Origin: Ktedonobacter racemifer DSM 44963
GTDB lineage: Bacteria; Chloroflexota; Ktedonobacteria; Ktedonobacterales; Ktedonobacteraceae
Reading direction: 5' to 3'
Assembly (NCBI RefSeq): GCF_000178855.1
Contig: NZ_ADVG01000005.1
Span: forward strand, 124,001 to 188,000
Length of the DNA stretch: 64,000 nucleotides
Shown: positions 43,902 through 53,457 of the stretch, one piece after another
Layout: each line of letters starts with the position of its first letter
Numbering within the stretch: the first letter of the stretch is position 1
The notes under the pieces: model-generated
Seen by the model: only the letters and a program-made list of their open reading frames with translations
What the model was told of the DNA's origin: nothing
Databases searched by the model: none
Position numbers and translations under genes: made by a program

Positions 43902-45571
43902 TCACTCTCCTTCATGGGGCGGCGCGGTAACTACTACGGTCCCACATGCTCTCCCGTCAACACCAGGGAGAGAGACTGTGAACGTTGTTCCTCTTCCTTC
44001 CGCACTTTCCACCGTGATCGTCCCGCCATAATGCTTGACGATTTCTTTGGCGATGTATAACCCCATGCCCAGACCGGGAAAAACCTTCTCACTCGCGCCG
44101 TAGCTCCCACGATTGAAGCGTTCAAAGACCGTACTTTGAAGTTCCTCTGGGATACCAACGCCATAATCCTGTACCCTGATCACAGCGGTATTCTGCGATG
44201 CACTTACCCAGATATCAACGCTGTCCGCTTGAGGCGAATATTTGATGGCATTACTGATGATATTGGTGAAGACTTGCGCGAGTCGGCGTTTATCCGCCAC
44301 GATGCACTGATGGACTGCTCCATGCAGGCGCAATGTCTGTGTGGTCGTTGTTTGCTGGAGCGTTTCTACAACCTCTTGGATCACGGTATCAAGATCAATC
44401 GGTTCGTCAGCGTAGTCAAATCTCCCCATCTGGATTTTGGAGACATCCAGCAGATCATTGATCAATTGCGTTAAGGTCGTGACTTGTGCCTCCATACGAG
44501 AGAGGATGCGCGTGACGTCCTGGTACTCTTCTTGTTTCGACTTCTTCCTGAGCTGATAGAGAAGCATTTTGAGGGCGGTTAATGGCGTTTTCAGTTCATG
44601 ACTTGCGAGAGAAACAAACTCGTCTTTCCTTTTCTCAAGTTCTTTTCGCTCCGAGATATCTACAATAAAACTTATAATTTTCCCGTCTGCTTCTGCAAGC
44701 CGGGCTGCCCCTACGATGACAGGAACGCGGCTTCCATCTTTTCTCTGGTATTCCTTTTCAAATGGATGGCAAACACCTAACTCTTGAAGTTCTTTGAGCG
44801 CTTTCTCATCGAGGTACCGATATTCTGGGGGGGGTAATGGTATCCCAACGTATGAGACCTGCACGTATCTCTTCCTGGGTGTAGCCGATCATGCGCGCAA
44901 ATGCTTCATTGGCTTCATATATGTGCCCATAGATATCACCCAGGGCCAGTCCAATAATGTTGGAATCTAACAACCGTTGGTAACGAGCTTCGCTGAGACG
45001 CAAACGGGTTTCTGTTTGCTTTTTGTCATGAATATCGGTGAACGTCCCAAACCACCTCACAATGTTACCCTGCTCATCTTTAAACGGCATGGCTCTGGCA
45101 AGGAACCAGCGGTATTCCCCGGTTCTGCCGTTGCGGAAGCGGAATTCCGCTTCATAGGGCGTGCCAGTCTGAACTGAAGTATACCAGGCTTCCAGCACTC
45201 GTTGACGGTCCTCTGGGTGGACGAATTGAACCCACCTGTCACTAAATCCCTGTTCGGGAGTCGTATTGGTATAGTCATACCAGCGTTGATTATGGTATTC
45301 GCTCAAGCCATCGGCACGCGCAACCCAGACAAACTGAGGAATGGTCTCCGCCAGGAAACGAAGTTCGGCTTCGGCCCGCTTGCGCTCAGTGACATCAAAG
45401 CCTGTATAGAGGAGATACGTGACGTTGTTGTCCGCATCAAGATGTGGAGTAATGGTGACCTCAAGCTCACGCTCTCCTTCTTTTTTCCCATAGACTCTGG
45501 CGTCAAAACGCACAACCTCCCCTTTGCCCGCTTGCGCAATTGCGTCACGTAACCGTTGTTGCATCACTGAG
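43902..45571 (-). pseudogene. Multi-PAS sensor histidine kinase, N-truncated by ISL3 and frameshifted at C8
   Basis: Two overlapping reverse-strand frames form one kinase. The upstream part (to 44806) has PAS/PAC domains: FDVTERKRAEAELRFLAETI, DGLSEYHNQRWYDYTNTTPE, FTDIHDKKQTETRLRLSEAR, ANEAFARMIGYTQEEIRAG. At eight C (about 44830-44837) the frame breaks; with seven C it would read ITPPEYRYLDEKALKEL. The downstream part has another PAC, the H-box ASHELKTPLTALKMLLYQL, N-box TNIISNAIKYSPQ, QDYGVGIPEE and GLGMGLYIAKEIVKHYGG, all canonical. The 5' end is cut by the ISL3 element at 45572, so no native start remains. Confidence 0.85.
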
Positions 45572-47398
45572 GGATCTGGCACACTTTTGGTGATGCTTGC
45601 TGCTCTTCATCCATCGAAAGATCGTTCTACATGAATAAAATACTTTTGTAGAAGGATCTAGTGAAGATGAAAGTGAAGCCAGTGCTTGCTCTCCCGGAGG
45701 GATTAGAAGTAACCGATATCGAGATGATTGACGAAGTGCTTACCATCACGGCGGTGTCCACACAAGTACACCCTTGTTGCCCACTCTGCAGCACACCTGC
45801 GCTGCGGGTACATAGCCGCTATACGCGCCAGATCACGGACCTGCCCTGTAGCGGACAACAAGTACGTCTCCTGGTGCAAGTGCGCAAGTGCTTTTGCCAG
45901 GTGCCCGACTGCGCTCGAAAAATCTTTATGGAGCGCCTCACGCCTTTCGTCCAGCCGTGGGCACGTGTGACGCAGCGTCTGTATCAGATCGTGCAGATCC
46001 TTGGCTTGGCTACTGGCGGTAGACTGGGCATCCGAGTGACGGATCGCTTAGGGATACAGACCACGCGCCAGACCATTCTCCGACGCATCATGGCGCTGCC
46101 TACAGAGCCGGTCGGACCGGTGTCGGAGCTGGGAATAGATGATTTTGCTTTCCGTCGTGGGAGAAAGTTTGGCACGATCCTGGTAGACATGCAAAGCCAC
46201 AAGGTGCTTGACCTCTTGCCTGATCGCAAGGCAGAAACAGCAAAAGCTTGGATGATTTTGCATCCAGAAATCGATCTCGTGAGCCGTGATCGAGGGGGAG
46301 ATTATGCGGCAGGAGCGCGTGAAGGTGCTCCACAGGCGACACAGGTTGCCGATCGTTTTCATATCTACAAAAATCTGACAGAAGCAGTTGAGTTGTCATT
46401 AGCTCGTTGTCGTGCCGAGATCCGCAAAAATGCTGAGGCAGCTTCATGTCAGGAAGTCTCTCCAGAAGCGCGGCAAGCACTCGTAGAGAGTACCAAGGCG
46501 TTTCCCATGAAAACCTGGAAACCCACACCAGACCCCTGCACTGAACGTGCTCGTTTAACACGGCGCGCGCAGCGCTATGATCGCTATCAACAAGTGGTTG
46601 CCCTTCACGTGCAGGGCTTCGAGCAGGCAGAGATCGCTCGTCGTGTGGGTTTGAGCACACGAACCATTCAAAAGTGGCTCAAAGCGGGAACATTTCCCGA
46701 AGCGAAGCGGCGGCGAAAACGGCAGAGCAAGTTTGATCCCTATGCTTCCTATGTGCTCAAACGGTGGAAAGAAGGATGCAAGAATGGTTCGCAGCTCTAC
46801 CGAGAGATCAAAGAAAAGGGGTACACAGGAACTGAACGACAGGTCCATCGATTTCTCCTGCCCCTGCGAGCGCAATTGCCGCTTGCTCAAACCGTTGAGG
46901 CTCCTCAAACACCTGTCCAAGATTTTTCGGCAACGGAGGCCGTTTGGCTCTTTGTTCGCAATCCATCTGATCTGGATCAGACGGAGCAAGTAACCTTAGC
47001 TGCCGTATGTCAAGCCAGTGAAACAGCCAGGACGATCTACCAACTTGTCCAGGAATTTCGGCAGATACTGCATCACCGTGAAGGAGAAAAGCTTGATGAT
47101 TGGCTGGAGAAAGTCCGAGCCAGCCAGATCTGCGAATTACAGAGCTTTGTGGTTGGGGTTGAGCGAGACAAGGCAGCAGTGGTGGCAGGACTGACCCTTC
47201 CCCAAAACAACGGATTGGTTGAGGGAAAAGTGAACAAGCTCAAGCTGATCAAAAGGATGGGGTACGGCAGAGCTGAATTTCCCTTGTTGCGTCAGCGCGT
47301 GCTTCATGCTCTTTAAGCACAACTGAAAGGACCATTTTACATGCAAAATCATCAGATTCTGATAAACAAATGCGCATCACCAAAAGTGTGCCAGATCC
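45572..47398 (+). mobile_element. ISL3-family insertion sequence, 1827 bp
   Basis: The left end 45572-45596 (GGATCTGGCACACTTTTGGT, then GATGC) and the right end 47374-47398 are perfect 25-bp inverted repeats. They enclose one transposase gene. Flanking octamers (TCACTGAG and AATTTATG) do not match, and the kinase 5' part is not found on the far side, so a deletion or rearrangement followed insertion. Confidence 0.92.
45661..47316 (+). CDS. ISL3-family transposase
   Basis: The 551-residue protein has the family layout: N-terminal zinc-binding region (HPCCPLCSTPALRVHSRYTR, RKCFCQVPDCARKIF), first DDE aspartate in SELGIDDFAFRRGRKFGTIL, second in DLVSRDRGGDYAAGAREGAP with QVADRFHIYKNL, a helix-turn-helix insert (EQAEIARRVGLSTRTIQKWL), and the C-terminal glutamate in LPQNNGLVEGKVNKLKLIKR. 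Starts are GTG 45661 or ATG 45667; AAGGA upstream is better spaced for the ATG. It appears intact and the element is probably active. Confidence 0.93.
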   Translation: MKMKVKPVLALPEGLEVTDIEMIDEVLTITAVSTQVHPCCPLCSTPALRVHSRYTRQITDLPCSGQQVRLLVQVRKCFCQVPDCARKIFMERLTPFVQPWARVTQRLYQIVQILGLATGGRLGIRVTDRLGIQTTRQTILRRIMALPTEPVGPVSELGIDDFAFRRGRKFGTILVDMQSHKVLDLLPDRKAETAKAWMILHPEIDLVSRDRGGDYAAGAREGAPQATQVADRFHIYKNLTEAVELSLARCRAEIRKNAEAASCQEVSPEARQALVESTKAFPMKTWKPTPDPCTERARLTRRAQRYDRYQQVVALHVQGFEQAEIARRVGLSTRTIQKWLKAGTFPEAKRRRKRQSKFDPYASYVLKRWKEGCKNGSQLYREIKEKGYTGTERQVHRFLLPLRAQLPLAQTVEAPQTPVQDFSATEAVWLFVRNPSDLDQTEQVTLAAVCQASETARTIYQLVQEFRQILHHREGEKLDDWLEKVRASQICELQSFVVGVERDKAAVVAGLTLPQNNGLVEGKVNKLKLIKRMGYGRAEFPLLRQRVLHAL

Positions 47399-47453
47399 AA
47401 TTTATGCGTCAAACCGGAAAAGTTATTCGACAATCGACATTAATTGATGGAAA

Positions 47454-47888
47454 TTAAAGTTTTTTACCAAAACACCATGAATGATTGTCATAACCATTAC
47501 GCTTATAAAAAGCATGCGCATTTATACGCTGTACACCACAACATAAGTAAATATTTACTATGCCTTTATCTTGTGCGTATTTCTCGATAAACTGAATCAA
47601 CTTTGTTCCAATGCCTTTATTGTTTTTATCGCTTTTAACTGCAATACCAGTAATTTGCATCTGTTGTTCCTCAAAGCCTATTGCATAAGTTTGTACGGAA
47701 GCAACAAATCCAACAACATCATTATCAATTACAGCTACAAATGTTTTGTAATTATCATCGTTTTTTACTCTGTCATAATGCGGAGCGATGTTTTGAGCAG
47801 TCACCCATTTATTGCCAATCTCATCATTCCACAAAGACAAAACCGCAGGGTAGTCTTTTTTTTCAATTTCACGGATAAATACTTCCAT
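47454..47888 (-). CDS. GNAT-family N-acetyltransferase, AT-rich
   Basis: The 144-residue protein has the GNAT fold: FIREIEKKDYPAVLSLWNDE at the start, TFVAVIDNDVVGFVASVQTY, the acetyl-CoA loop region ITGIAVKSDKNNKGIGTKLI with the R/Q-x-x-G-x-G/A-type element NKGIGT, and CGVQRINAHAFYKRNGYDNH. The substrate is unknown. AT-rich codon use (AAT, AAA, TTT) contrasts with all neighbours and resembles Firmicutes, so recent transfer is inferred. GGAGTTGAGATTGCT precedes ATG 47888. Confidence 0.88.
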   Translation of the reverse strand: MEVFIREIEKKDYPAVLSLWNDEIGNKWVTAQNIAPHYDRVKNDDNYKTFVAVIDNDVVGFVASVQTYAIGFEEQQMQITGIAVKSDKNNKGIGTKLIQFIEKYAQDKGIVNIYLCCGVQRINAHAFYKRNGYDNHSWCFGKKL

Positions 47889-48503
47889 AGCAATCTCAAC
47901 TCCTTAAAATATTTATACTGCGCTTAAATTTTCCAAGTGGTGCTGTACATTTACATGAATATTCCCTCTCTTCTTTTACTGTCTATTTTACCAGTTACGT
48001 TACACGAAGAACAAATGGGTTCATCACTCTCTCTTTGATCCTTCAGTAACAGAAGGAACCTACAAACTTTCATTTTTATCGCAAGCATTACTAACGGTAT
48101 GTGCAAACCATGTCTTGATCAAGTTTCATAGGAACGTTTTTCCTATCTCGTTTTTGGTGTACCCCTTCTTTGGCCTTGCGATAGCGCTCTTCAATCGTGT
48201 CTCCGGATACATGTCTTCAATATGCATACGCGTATTTATATAAATATAGCATATTATAAGATTTGGTATCATATACATGGTATAAAGCCATTCACGATTT
48301 TTAGGTGCAACGGATTGGTAGATCTGGTGAGGGCTCCTCTGAAAAATCGCCAGCAAAGTACGATACTATGTATATTGCTCGTTTTATATTTTCTCTCTGC
48401 CATGTAGTATCATGGCGCTGGAAATAAACACAAACAAGCGTGCGATTTTTGCGAAAATTGGTTCGTTGCACCCAGCAGTTTGGCAGAAGAAGGATTAAAA
48501 TTG
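47889..48503. other. AT-rich intergenic region
   Basis: About 600 bases of AT-rich sequence, with a TATA-rich palindromic patch near 48230-48260. No supported gene. It probably arrived with the acetyltransferase gene and includes the promoter of the transporter. No c-di-AMP riboswitch was recognised. Confidence 0.45.
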
Positions 48504-50765
48504 ATGGGAAAGAAGCATACAAACGACTCTTTTCAGTCTGGCACCAATGATGGGAGCGACGGGCGCGGGGAGCAGGATCAACATCAGCGCGAGCAGGACA
48601 CCAGCGCACCGACCCCCTCGGAACGACTGCCGACCCTCGATGAACGCAATATCAGTGTCTTGCGTCGCGTTGGCAATGAGTGGAGACGGTTCAGTGGTAA
48701 CCCTGAGGTGTGGAGAGACGCGCTGCCTGTAGACCCCAGTCTTGGCACCTATCCCGATCACGCGGAAATCCGGCCAACGCGCTTTGGGCGCTTCGTGCGC
48801 GTTTTTCTGCAAAGTGAGCCCCCCACAGTAGAGGCGACGAGCGCAGCCGAGGTACCACCATCGCTGCTCGGTCGCATCGGCTATTATCTAAAGCGTATCG
48901 TGCTCGGCGCCCCGCTCAAGAGCAGCGCAATTGTCCACGAGCGCATGCGCAAGCTTGTGGCACTGGCGGTGCTCTCCGCCGACGCGCTCTCATCGGTCGC
49001 TTACGGACCAGAGGCCATACTAGCGATCCTCGTTCTCGGCGGCAGCGCCGCCCTCACCTATACGCCGCCGATCGCTGCCGTGATTGCGTTCTTGATGCTC
49101 ACTGTTGGTCTCTCCTATCGCCAGACGATCCGCGCCTACCCCCACGGCGGTGGGTCGTACATCGTCGCCAGCGACAACCTTGGCCACGTGCCAGGGCTGG
49201 TAGCCGCCGCCGGCCTGTTGACCGACTACATCCTGACCGTCGCCGTATCGGTCTCCTCGGGAATCGCGGCAATCACCTCGGCGATCCCATCACTCGCTCA
49301 AGCCATCGTCCCGCTCGGAGTTGGTGTGATCGTCGTGTTGCTCGCCGGAAATCTGCGCGGCGTGCGCCAGGCGGGTGTGATATTTGCCGCACCGACCTAC
49401 GCCTTCATCTTCGCTATCTTCACGCTCGTCATTGTCGGTCTCTCCCAGGCCGCTGGCCGCGGCTTCCACCCGATTCCGCCACCACCACTCCCCGCGATGG
49501 AGGCGGTCAGCGTCCTCTTACTCCTGCGCGCCTTTGCCTCGGGATCAACGGCCATGACGGGCATCGAGGCGATCTCCAACGCAGTTCCGGCGTTCCAGCC
49601 CGTCGAGTGGCGCAATGCCCGCACGACATTGACGTGGATGGTCGGCTTGTTGATCGCGCTGTTTGTTGGCACGATCACGCTGATTCATCTTTACGGTGTC
49701 GTGCCAAACGCGCATGAGACGATCCTCTCGCAACTTGCCCATCGCAGTTTCGACTCGGGATTCATGTACGCCTTCACGCAAGCGGCAACGGCGGCAATCC
49801 TGCTAATGGCGGCCAACACCGCCTACAATGACTTCCCGCGCGTGCTGTTCCTGCTGGCACGCGACCGGTACGCGCCACGGACCTTTCTGCGCATGGGCGA
49901 TCGGCTGGCTTTCAGCAATGGGATTATCCTGCTCTCGGTCATAGCGACAGTCATATACGTCGTTTTCGGCGGCAAGACCGACCTTCTCATCCCGTTGTAC
50001 GCCGTCGGCGTCTTCCTGGCCTTCACGCTGTCGCAGGCCGGCATGGTGGTCCACTGGTGGCGCCTGCGCGACGCCCACTGGCGCCGGAGCCTGTTCTTCA
50101 ACGCCATCGGGTGCCTGCTCTCGGCGATTGTTTTCCTCACCGCTGGACTCACGAAGTTCACCGAAGGCGCTTGGGTAGCCCTGCTCACTATCGGGCTGTT
50201 CATCCTGGTCGCGATGCGCATTCGACGCCACTACGACCTGGCCGCTCAGGCGCTCGCGCTGCAGGCAGGGGTGATTGAAGTGCCACAGCCACAGCGCCTA
50301 CCTGCGCTCGTCTCAGGCGTGGAGGCAGGCCTGGCCGAAGCGGAGGAAACGCCCGAGGAGATCCACCACCTGGTGATCGTACTAGTTGCCTCGCTGGACC
50401 GCGCCAGTATGCGCGCCCTGGCGTATGCGGCCTCGCTCCAACAGCCCGTGCTCGTACTGCACCTCAGTTCCACGGAGGAGGATGCTAAACGCTTTCGCGA
50501 TTACTGGCACCTCTGGGGGGACCATCTGCCGCTCGCGGTTATCGTCTCTCCCTACCGCGCGATTGTTGCGCCGATAGTCAAATACATCGAGGTGTTACAT
50601 TGGCAACGCCCCGACCTCACGGTGACGGTGATCCTTCCGGAGATCGTCGTCCGGCACTGGTGGCACCGCATCCTGCACGGTCAGACTGCGTCACAACTGA
50701 GGCATGCACTCCGACCTCTGCCGAAGATTGTCGTCACAACCATCCCGTTCCATCTGCCCGACTAA
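48504..50765 (+). CDS. APC-superfamily transporter, KimA-like
   Basis: The 753-residue protein has a hydrophilic N-terminus of about 140 residues, then about 12 membrane helices opening with RKLVALAVLSADALSSVAYG, PEAILAILVLGG and YRQTIRAYPHGGGSYIVASD. The last motif and the soluble C-terminal universal-stress-like domain (IHHLVIVLVASLDRASMRAL, LPLAVIVSPYRAIVAPIVKY, VTVILPEIVVRHWWHRIL) are typical of KimA-type proton/potassium importers, some of which are inhibited by c-di-AMP. The substrate is inferred from this similarity. AAGAAGGA ten bases upstream supports ATG 48504. Confidence 0.8.
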   Translation: MGKKHTNDSFQSGTNDGSDGRGEQDQHQREQDTSAPTPSERLPTLDERNISVLRRVGNEWRRFSGNPEVWRDALPVDPSLGTYPDHAEIRPTRFGRFVRVFLQSEPPTVEATSAAEVPPSLLGRIGYYLKRIVLGAPLKSSAIVHERMRKLVALAVLSADALSSVAYGPEAILAILVLGGSAALTYTPPIAAVIAFLMLTVGLSYRQTIRAYPHGGGSYIVASDNLGHVPGLVAAAGLLTDYILTVAVSVSSGIAAITSAIPSLAQAIVPLGVGVIVVLLAGNLRGVRQAGVIFAAPTYAFIFAIFTLVIVGLSQAAGRGFHPIPPPPLPAMEAVSVLLLLRAFASGSTAMTGIEAISNAVPAFQPVEWRNARTTLTWMVGLLIALFVGTITLIHLYGVVPNAHETILSQLAHRSFDSGFMYAFTQAATAAILLMAANTAYNDFPRVLFLLARDRYAPRTFLRMGDRLAFSNGIILLSVIATVIYVVFGGKTDLLIPLYAVGVFLAFTLSQAGMVVHWWRLRDAHWRRSLFFNAIGCLLSAIVFLTAGLTKFTEGAWVALLTIGLFILVAMRIRRHYDLAAQALALQAGVIEVPQPQRLPALVSGVEAGLAEAEETPEEIHHLVIVLVASLDRASMRALAYAASLQQPVLVLHLSSTEEDAKRFRDYWHLWGDHLPLAVIVSPYRAIVAPIVKYIEVLHWQRPDLTVTVILPEIVVRHWWHRILHGQTASQLRHALRPLPKIVVTTIPFHLPD

Positions 50766-52364
50766 TGTCCATTGTGATATGAAATTGGTGAAATTTGGAG
50801 CATGTTCTGTGGATGAGTTGTTTTCTCTCTCTCCATTTGATCAGCCTTCTCACTACTGCAAAAGTAGGTTTATCAACAGAAGAAATGGAAAAATTTTCAC
50901 TATTTTCGGTCGTATTCTGAGGGAGGCTTTATCCAAATGTTTCAAACACTATGTTTGCACTAAGCAGCAAAAGCGAGTGTATCCACGAGGCGATCAAAGA
51001 GCACCCGTGGGATTTGAACGATGGCTCCTTCGAGCGCTTATGTACAACCACCTGCCTTGAGCAGCATATCACCTCTAGACCAACACCAGACAAAAAGCAG
51101 ATCAGCATCGTATAAAGAACGTACCAAAACCATCTCGAAAAATTGCAGCTATAGCCTTCTCTCACACCCAGCTCAACACTGGGCAGAGGAGGTGCAACGT
51201 CTCTTGCCACATGGCCCACATGGCCAACTTGCCCTTATTGAAGGCGTATCTCACGATGTACAAGATAACCATTTGCAGAAATTGGTCAGTGCACGTTGTG
51301 CATCTCTGCCTGTGCCGGGGTGAATGTGAGCAGCAATCATTGGGGGTGGTTCTAACTCTCGACGAACACGTCTTTACTTCCTGCAAAAGATGGCTGGCTG
51401 ATTCTATCAGGTAGTAGAAGAAAAAAGACAAACATCCATGAGCAGTTTCAAGAGAACAACAATGAGCCTGCTCAAAGCTCGTCATTGAGTTTGAACAGGC
51501 TCACCAATAAAACTAACCTGGATTCAGGTGCATCACGAGGATGATTGTTGATGTACAATACTCTACAATAGAGTAGAAGAAGACTGGAAGAAAAAGCAAG
51601 TCTATCCTTGCTCTGTGGACAAAAATGAGGAGAAAACGCCATGATCAAGAACAAAATACCCATCTACTACTACTGAACGGCGTCTTTTCCCTTGCGGTTG
51701 GACATCAATTTTCAGTCGGAATAGGGCAAGATCATCAGGTCTTGAACCATTATAGCCAATGCGGCGCGCGATTCCACACATCTGACCAGGAGTATCAGAA
51801 CGAGAGCATGGAATGCGAGCCAAAGAATGTTTGACCGTCGCCTAGAGGCACGGCAAAAGAGACAGGTAGGTGAGATGTTGCGTTTTCTCCTGCGCTGTCA
51901 TTTCCGGCGACCTTTCAAAATACTCCAAGAAAAAGCGCTCTCTGTTTGCGGCAAGCATCAGGGAAATGTCTTTTTCTCAGGGGCGATGTTAAAGTAGCAA
52001 AGTAAGCACGATGTGCCCTTCTAGACAGGTGTAGCCCTTTTTTGTTTCACTCCCCAGCTCCACATAAAGTGTAGCATATTTGGGAAACAGGCCAGCCACT
52101 GGAATGTTGCCTATGGCGTTATCCCAAGCCAACCCACAACCTCATCGGTGAGCTCATGATTCACAAGAGCCCTGCCAGTTCAGTCGTTTGTCTCCGACTC
52201 CTCAAGAAGCTCACCGAGGCTTCTTTCCACCTGGGGAGAAGAAATAGCCTCCCTCTTCCTGAAGTTGAGGCGCGTGGATCGTTTGCAATGTATGCAGTGA
52301 CATAACATGTGACGCTGCAAGGTAGGTGTGAGTTAATGCTACATTGAACGCCGTTCAATTTCCT
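50766..52364. other. Gene-poor region with scattered decayed fragments
   Basis: Nearly 1.6 kb without a supported gene. One forward segment (about 51165-51320) reads PAQHWAEEVQRLLPHGPHGQ then LALIEGVSHDVQDNHLQKLV and may be a relic of a lost gene. Reverse-strand pieces around 51480-51830 read like transposase debris but no family could be assigned. No repeat ends were found. Confidence 0.4.
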
Positions 52365-53052
52365 AGAATATCCCACTGATGTGGTTCTGCTGGTTGTCCT
52401 GTGGGGGCTTCGCTACAAGTTGAGCCTGCGGGATCTCGCTGAAATGTTTCTGGAGCGGGGCATCGTGCTCACCCATGGAACCGTTCGGGACTGGGAAGCA
52501 CGGTTTGCACCTCTGGTGGCAGACTAACTGCGGAGAAAACGATGGGAACAGGCAGGAAGATCCTGGTATGTGGATGAGACGTCTATCAAAGTTCATGGAA
52601 AGTGGTGCTACTTCTATCGCGCCATTGATGCTGAGGGCAACCTGCTTGATTCTCGCTTGAGCGAGAAACGCGATATGGAAGCCGCCCAGCAGTTTTTCAA
52701 ACAGGCTCTCGCTGTGGTTGGCCACACCCCAGAACAAGTGACAACTGACGGTCATGCTTCTTATCCACGAGCCGTACGTGAGGTACTTGGGAGTGGTGTA
52801 CAGCATCGAACCAATAAATACCTCAACAATCGTTTGGAGCAAGACCATCGAGGAATAAAACAACGCTACTATCCAATGCGTGGATTTGGGAATTTCGCCT
52901 CAGCGGCACGTTTTTGTCATGCTTTTGATGAATTACGCAACTCTTTTCGCCCACGTTCTCTCATGAGAGAAACCCTGTCTCTTCCGGAGCAACGATGGTT
53001 GTTTTGCGAAAAACTTGCAGTCCTGCGACTCCTGCTCCTGATGGCTTCCTAG
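52365..53052 (+). pseudogene. IS6-type transposase with nonsense mutation and lost start
   Basis: The forward frame reads FLEYPTDVVLLVVLWGLRYK, LSLRDLAEMFLERGIVLTHG, a TAA in place of an expected CAA after VAD at 52528, then RSWYVDETSIKVHGKWCYFY, QVTTDGHASYPRAVREVLGS and NNRLEQDHRGIKQRYYPMRG. The catalytic D, D and E are all present. The first about ten residues and the start codon are missing (TGA upstream). It is only distantly related to the IS6 element at 4313. No terminal repeats were recognised. Confidence 0.8.
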
Positions 53053-53056
53053 CTCA

Positions 53057-53335
53057 ATGGATGATGAGTTGAAAGACTGCCACCTCTTTCTGTGGACTTT
53101 TATGCACTCAGTTCTGACAGAACCTAATGACGGAGTGAAATTTGCGAGTTTGCATCAACAAATTGAAACCATCAAACTAAGTATAGACCTGGCTGCAATA
53201 CAAACAAGCCCGCAAGATTACCACCTCTTTATGGACATCGTGAAAGCTCATCTGAGAGCCTTACACCGGACGGTTGAGTATTTTGAAGTGTTGGCGGAAC
53301 AGGACCCCAAAGCACTGACTGCTCAATCTGACTGA
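53057..53335 (+). CDS. Possible 92-residue protein next to the IS6 relic
   Basis: The frame starts four bases after the transposase stop (MDDELKDCHLFLWTFMHSVL) and continues with helical, amphipathic sequence (HQQIETIKLSIDLAAIQTSP, VKAHLRALHRTVEYFEVLAE). Composition looks coding, but the ribosome site is poor. It could be an IS-linked accessory frame, the tail of an interrupted gene or chance. No family recognised. Confidence 0.35.
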   Translation: MDDELKDCHLFLWTFMHSVLTEPNDGVKFASLHQQIETIKLSIDLAAIQTSPQDYHLFMDIVKAHLRALHRTVEYFEVLAEQDPKALTAQSD

Positions 53336-53457
53336 CGTCGTTCAACCTCGCAAACCCAGGGTTGCAAAATACACCCTCGAGGCTACCCCTCGAACCGTGT
53401 GTACCCTCATTTGATGAAGAGCGGTGCTTGGTTCCAGGGGTAGCCAACAGGCATAGA

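Noticed and set aside
48126..48356. 76-residue reverse ORF in the AT-rich region
   Set aside because: Composition is explained by AT-rich sequence; no ribosome site or motif.
50929..51219. 96-residue reverse ORF
   Set aside because: No ribosome site, odd composition, and a forward segment in the same place reads better.
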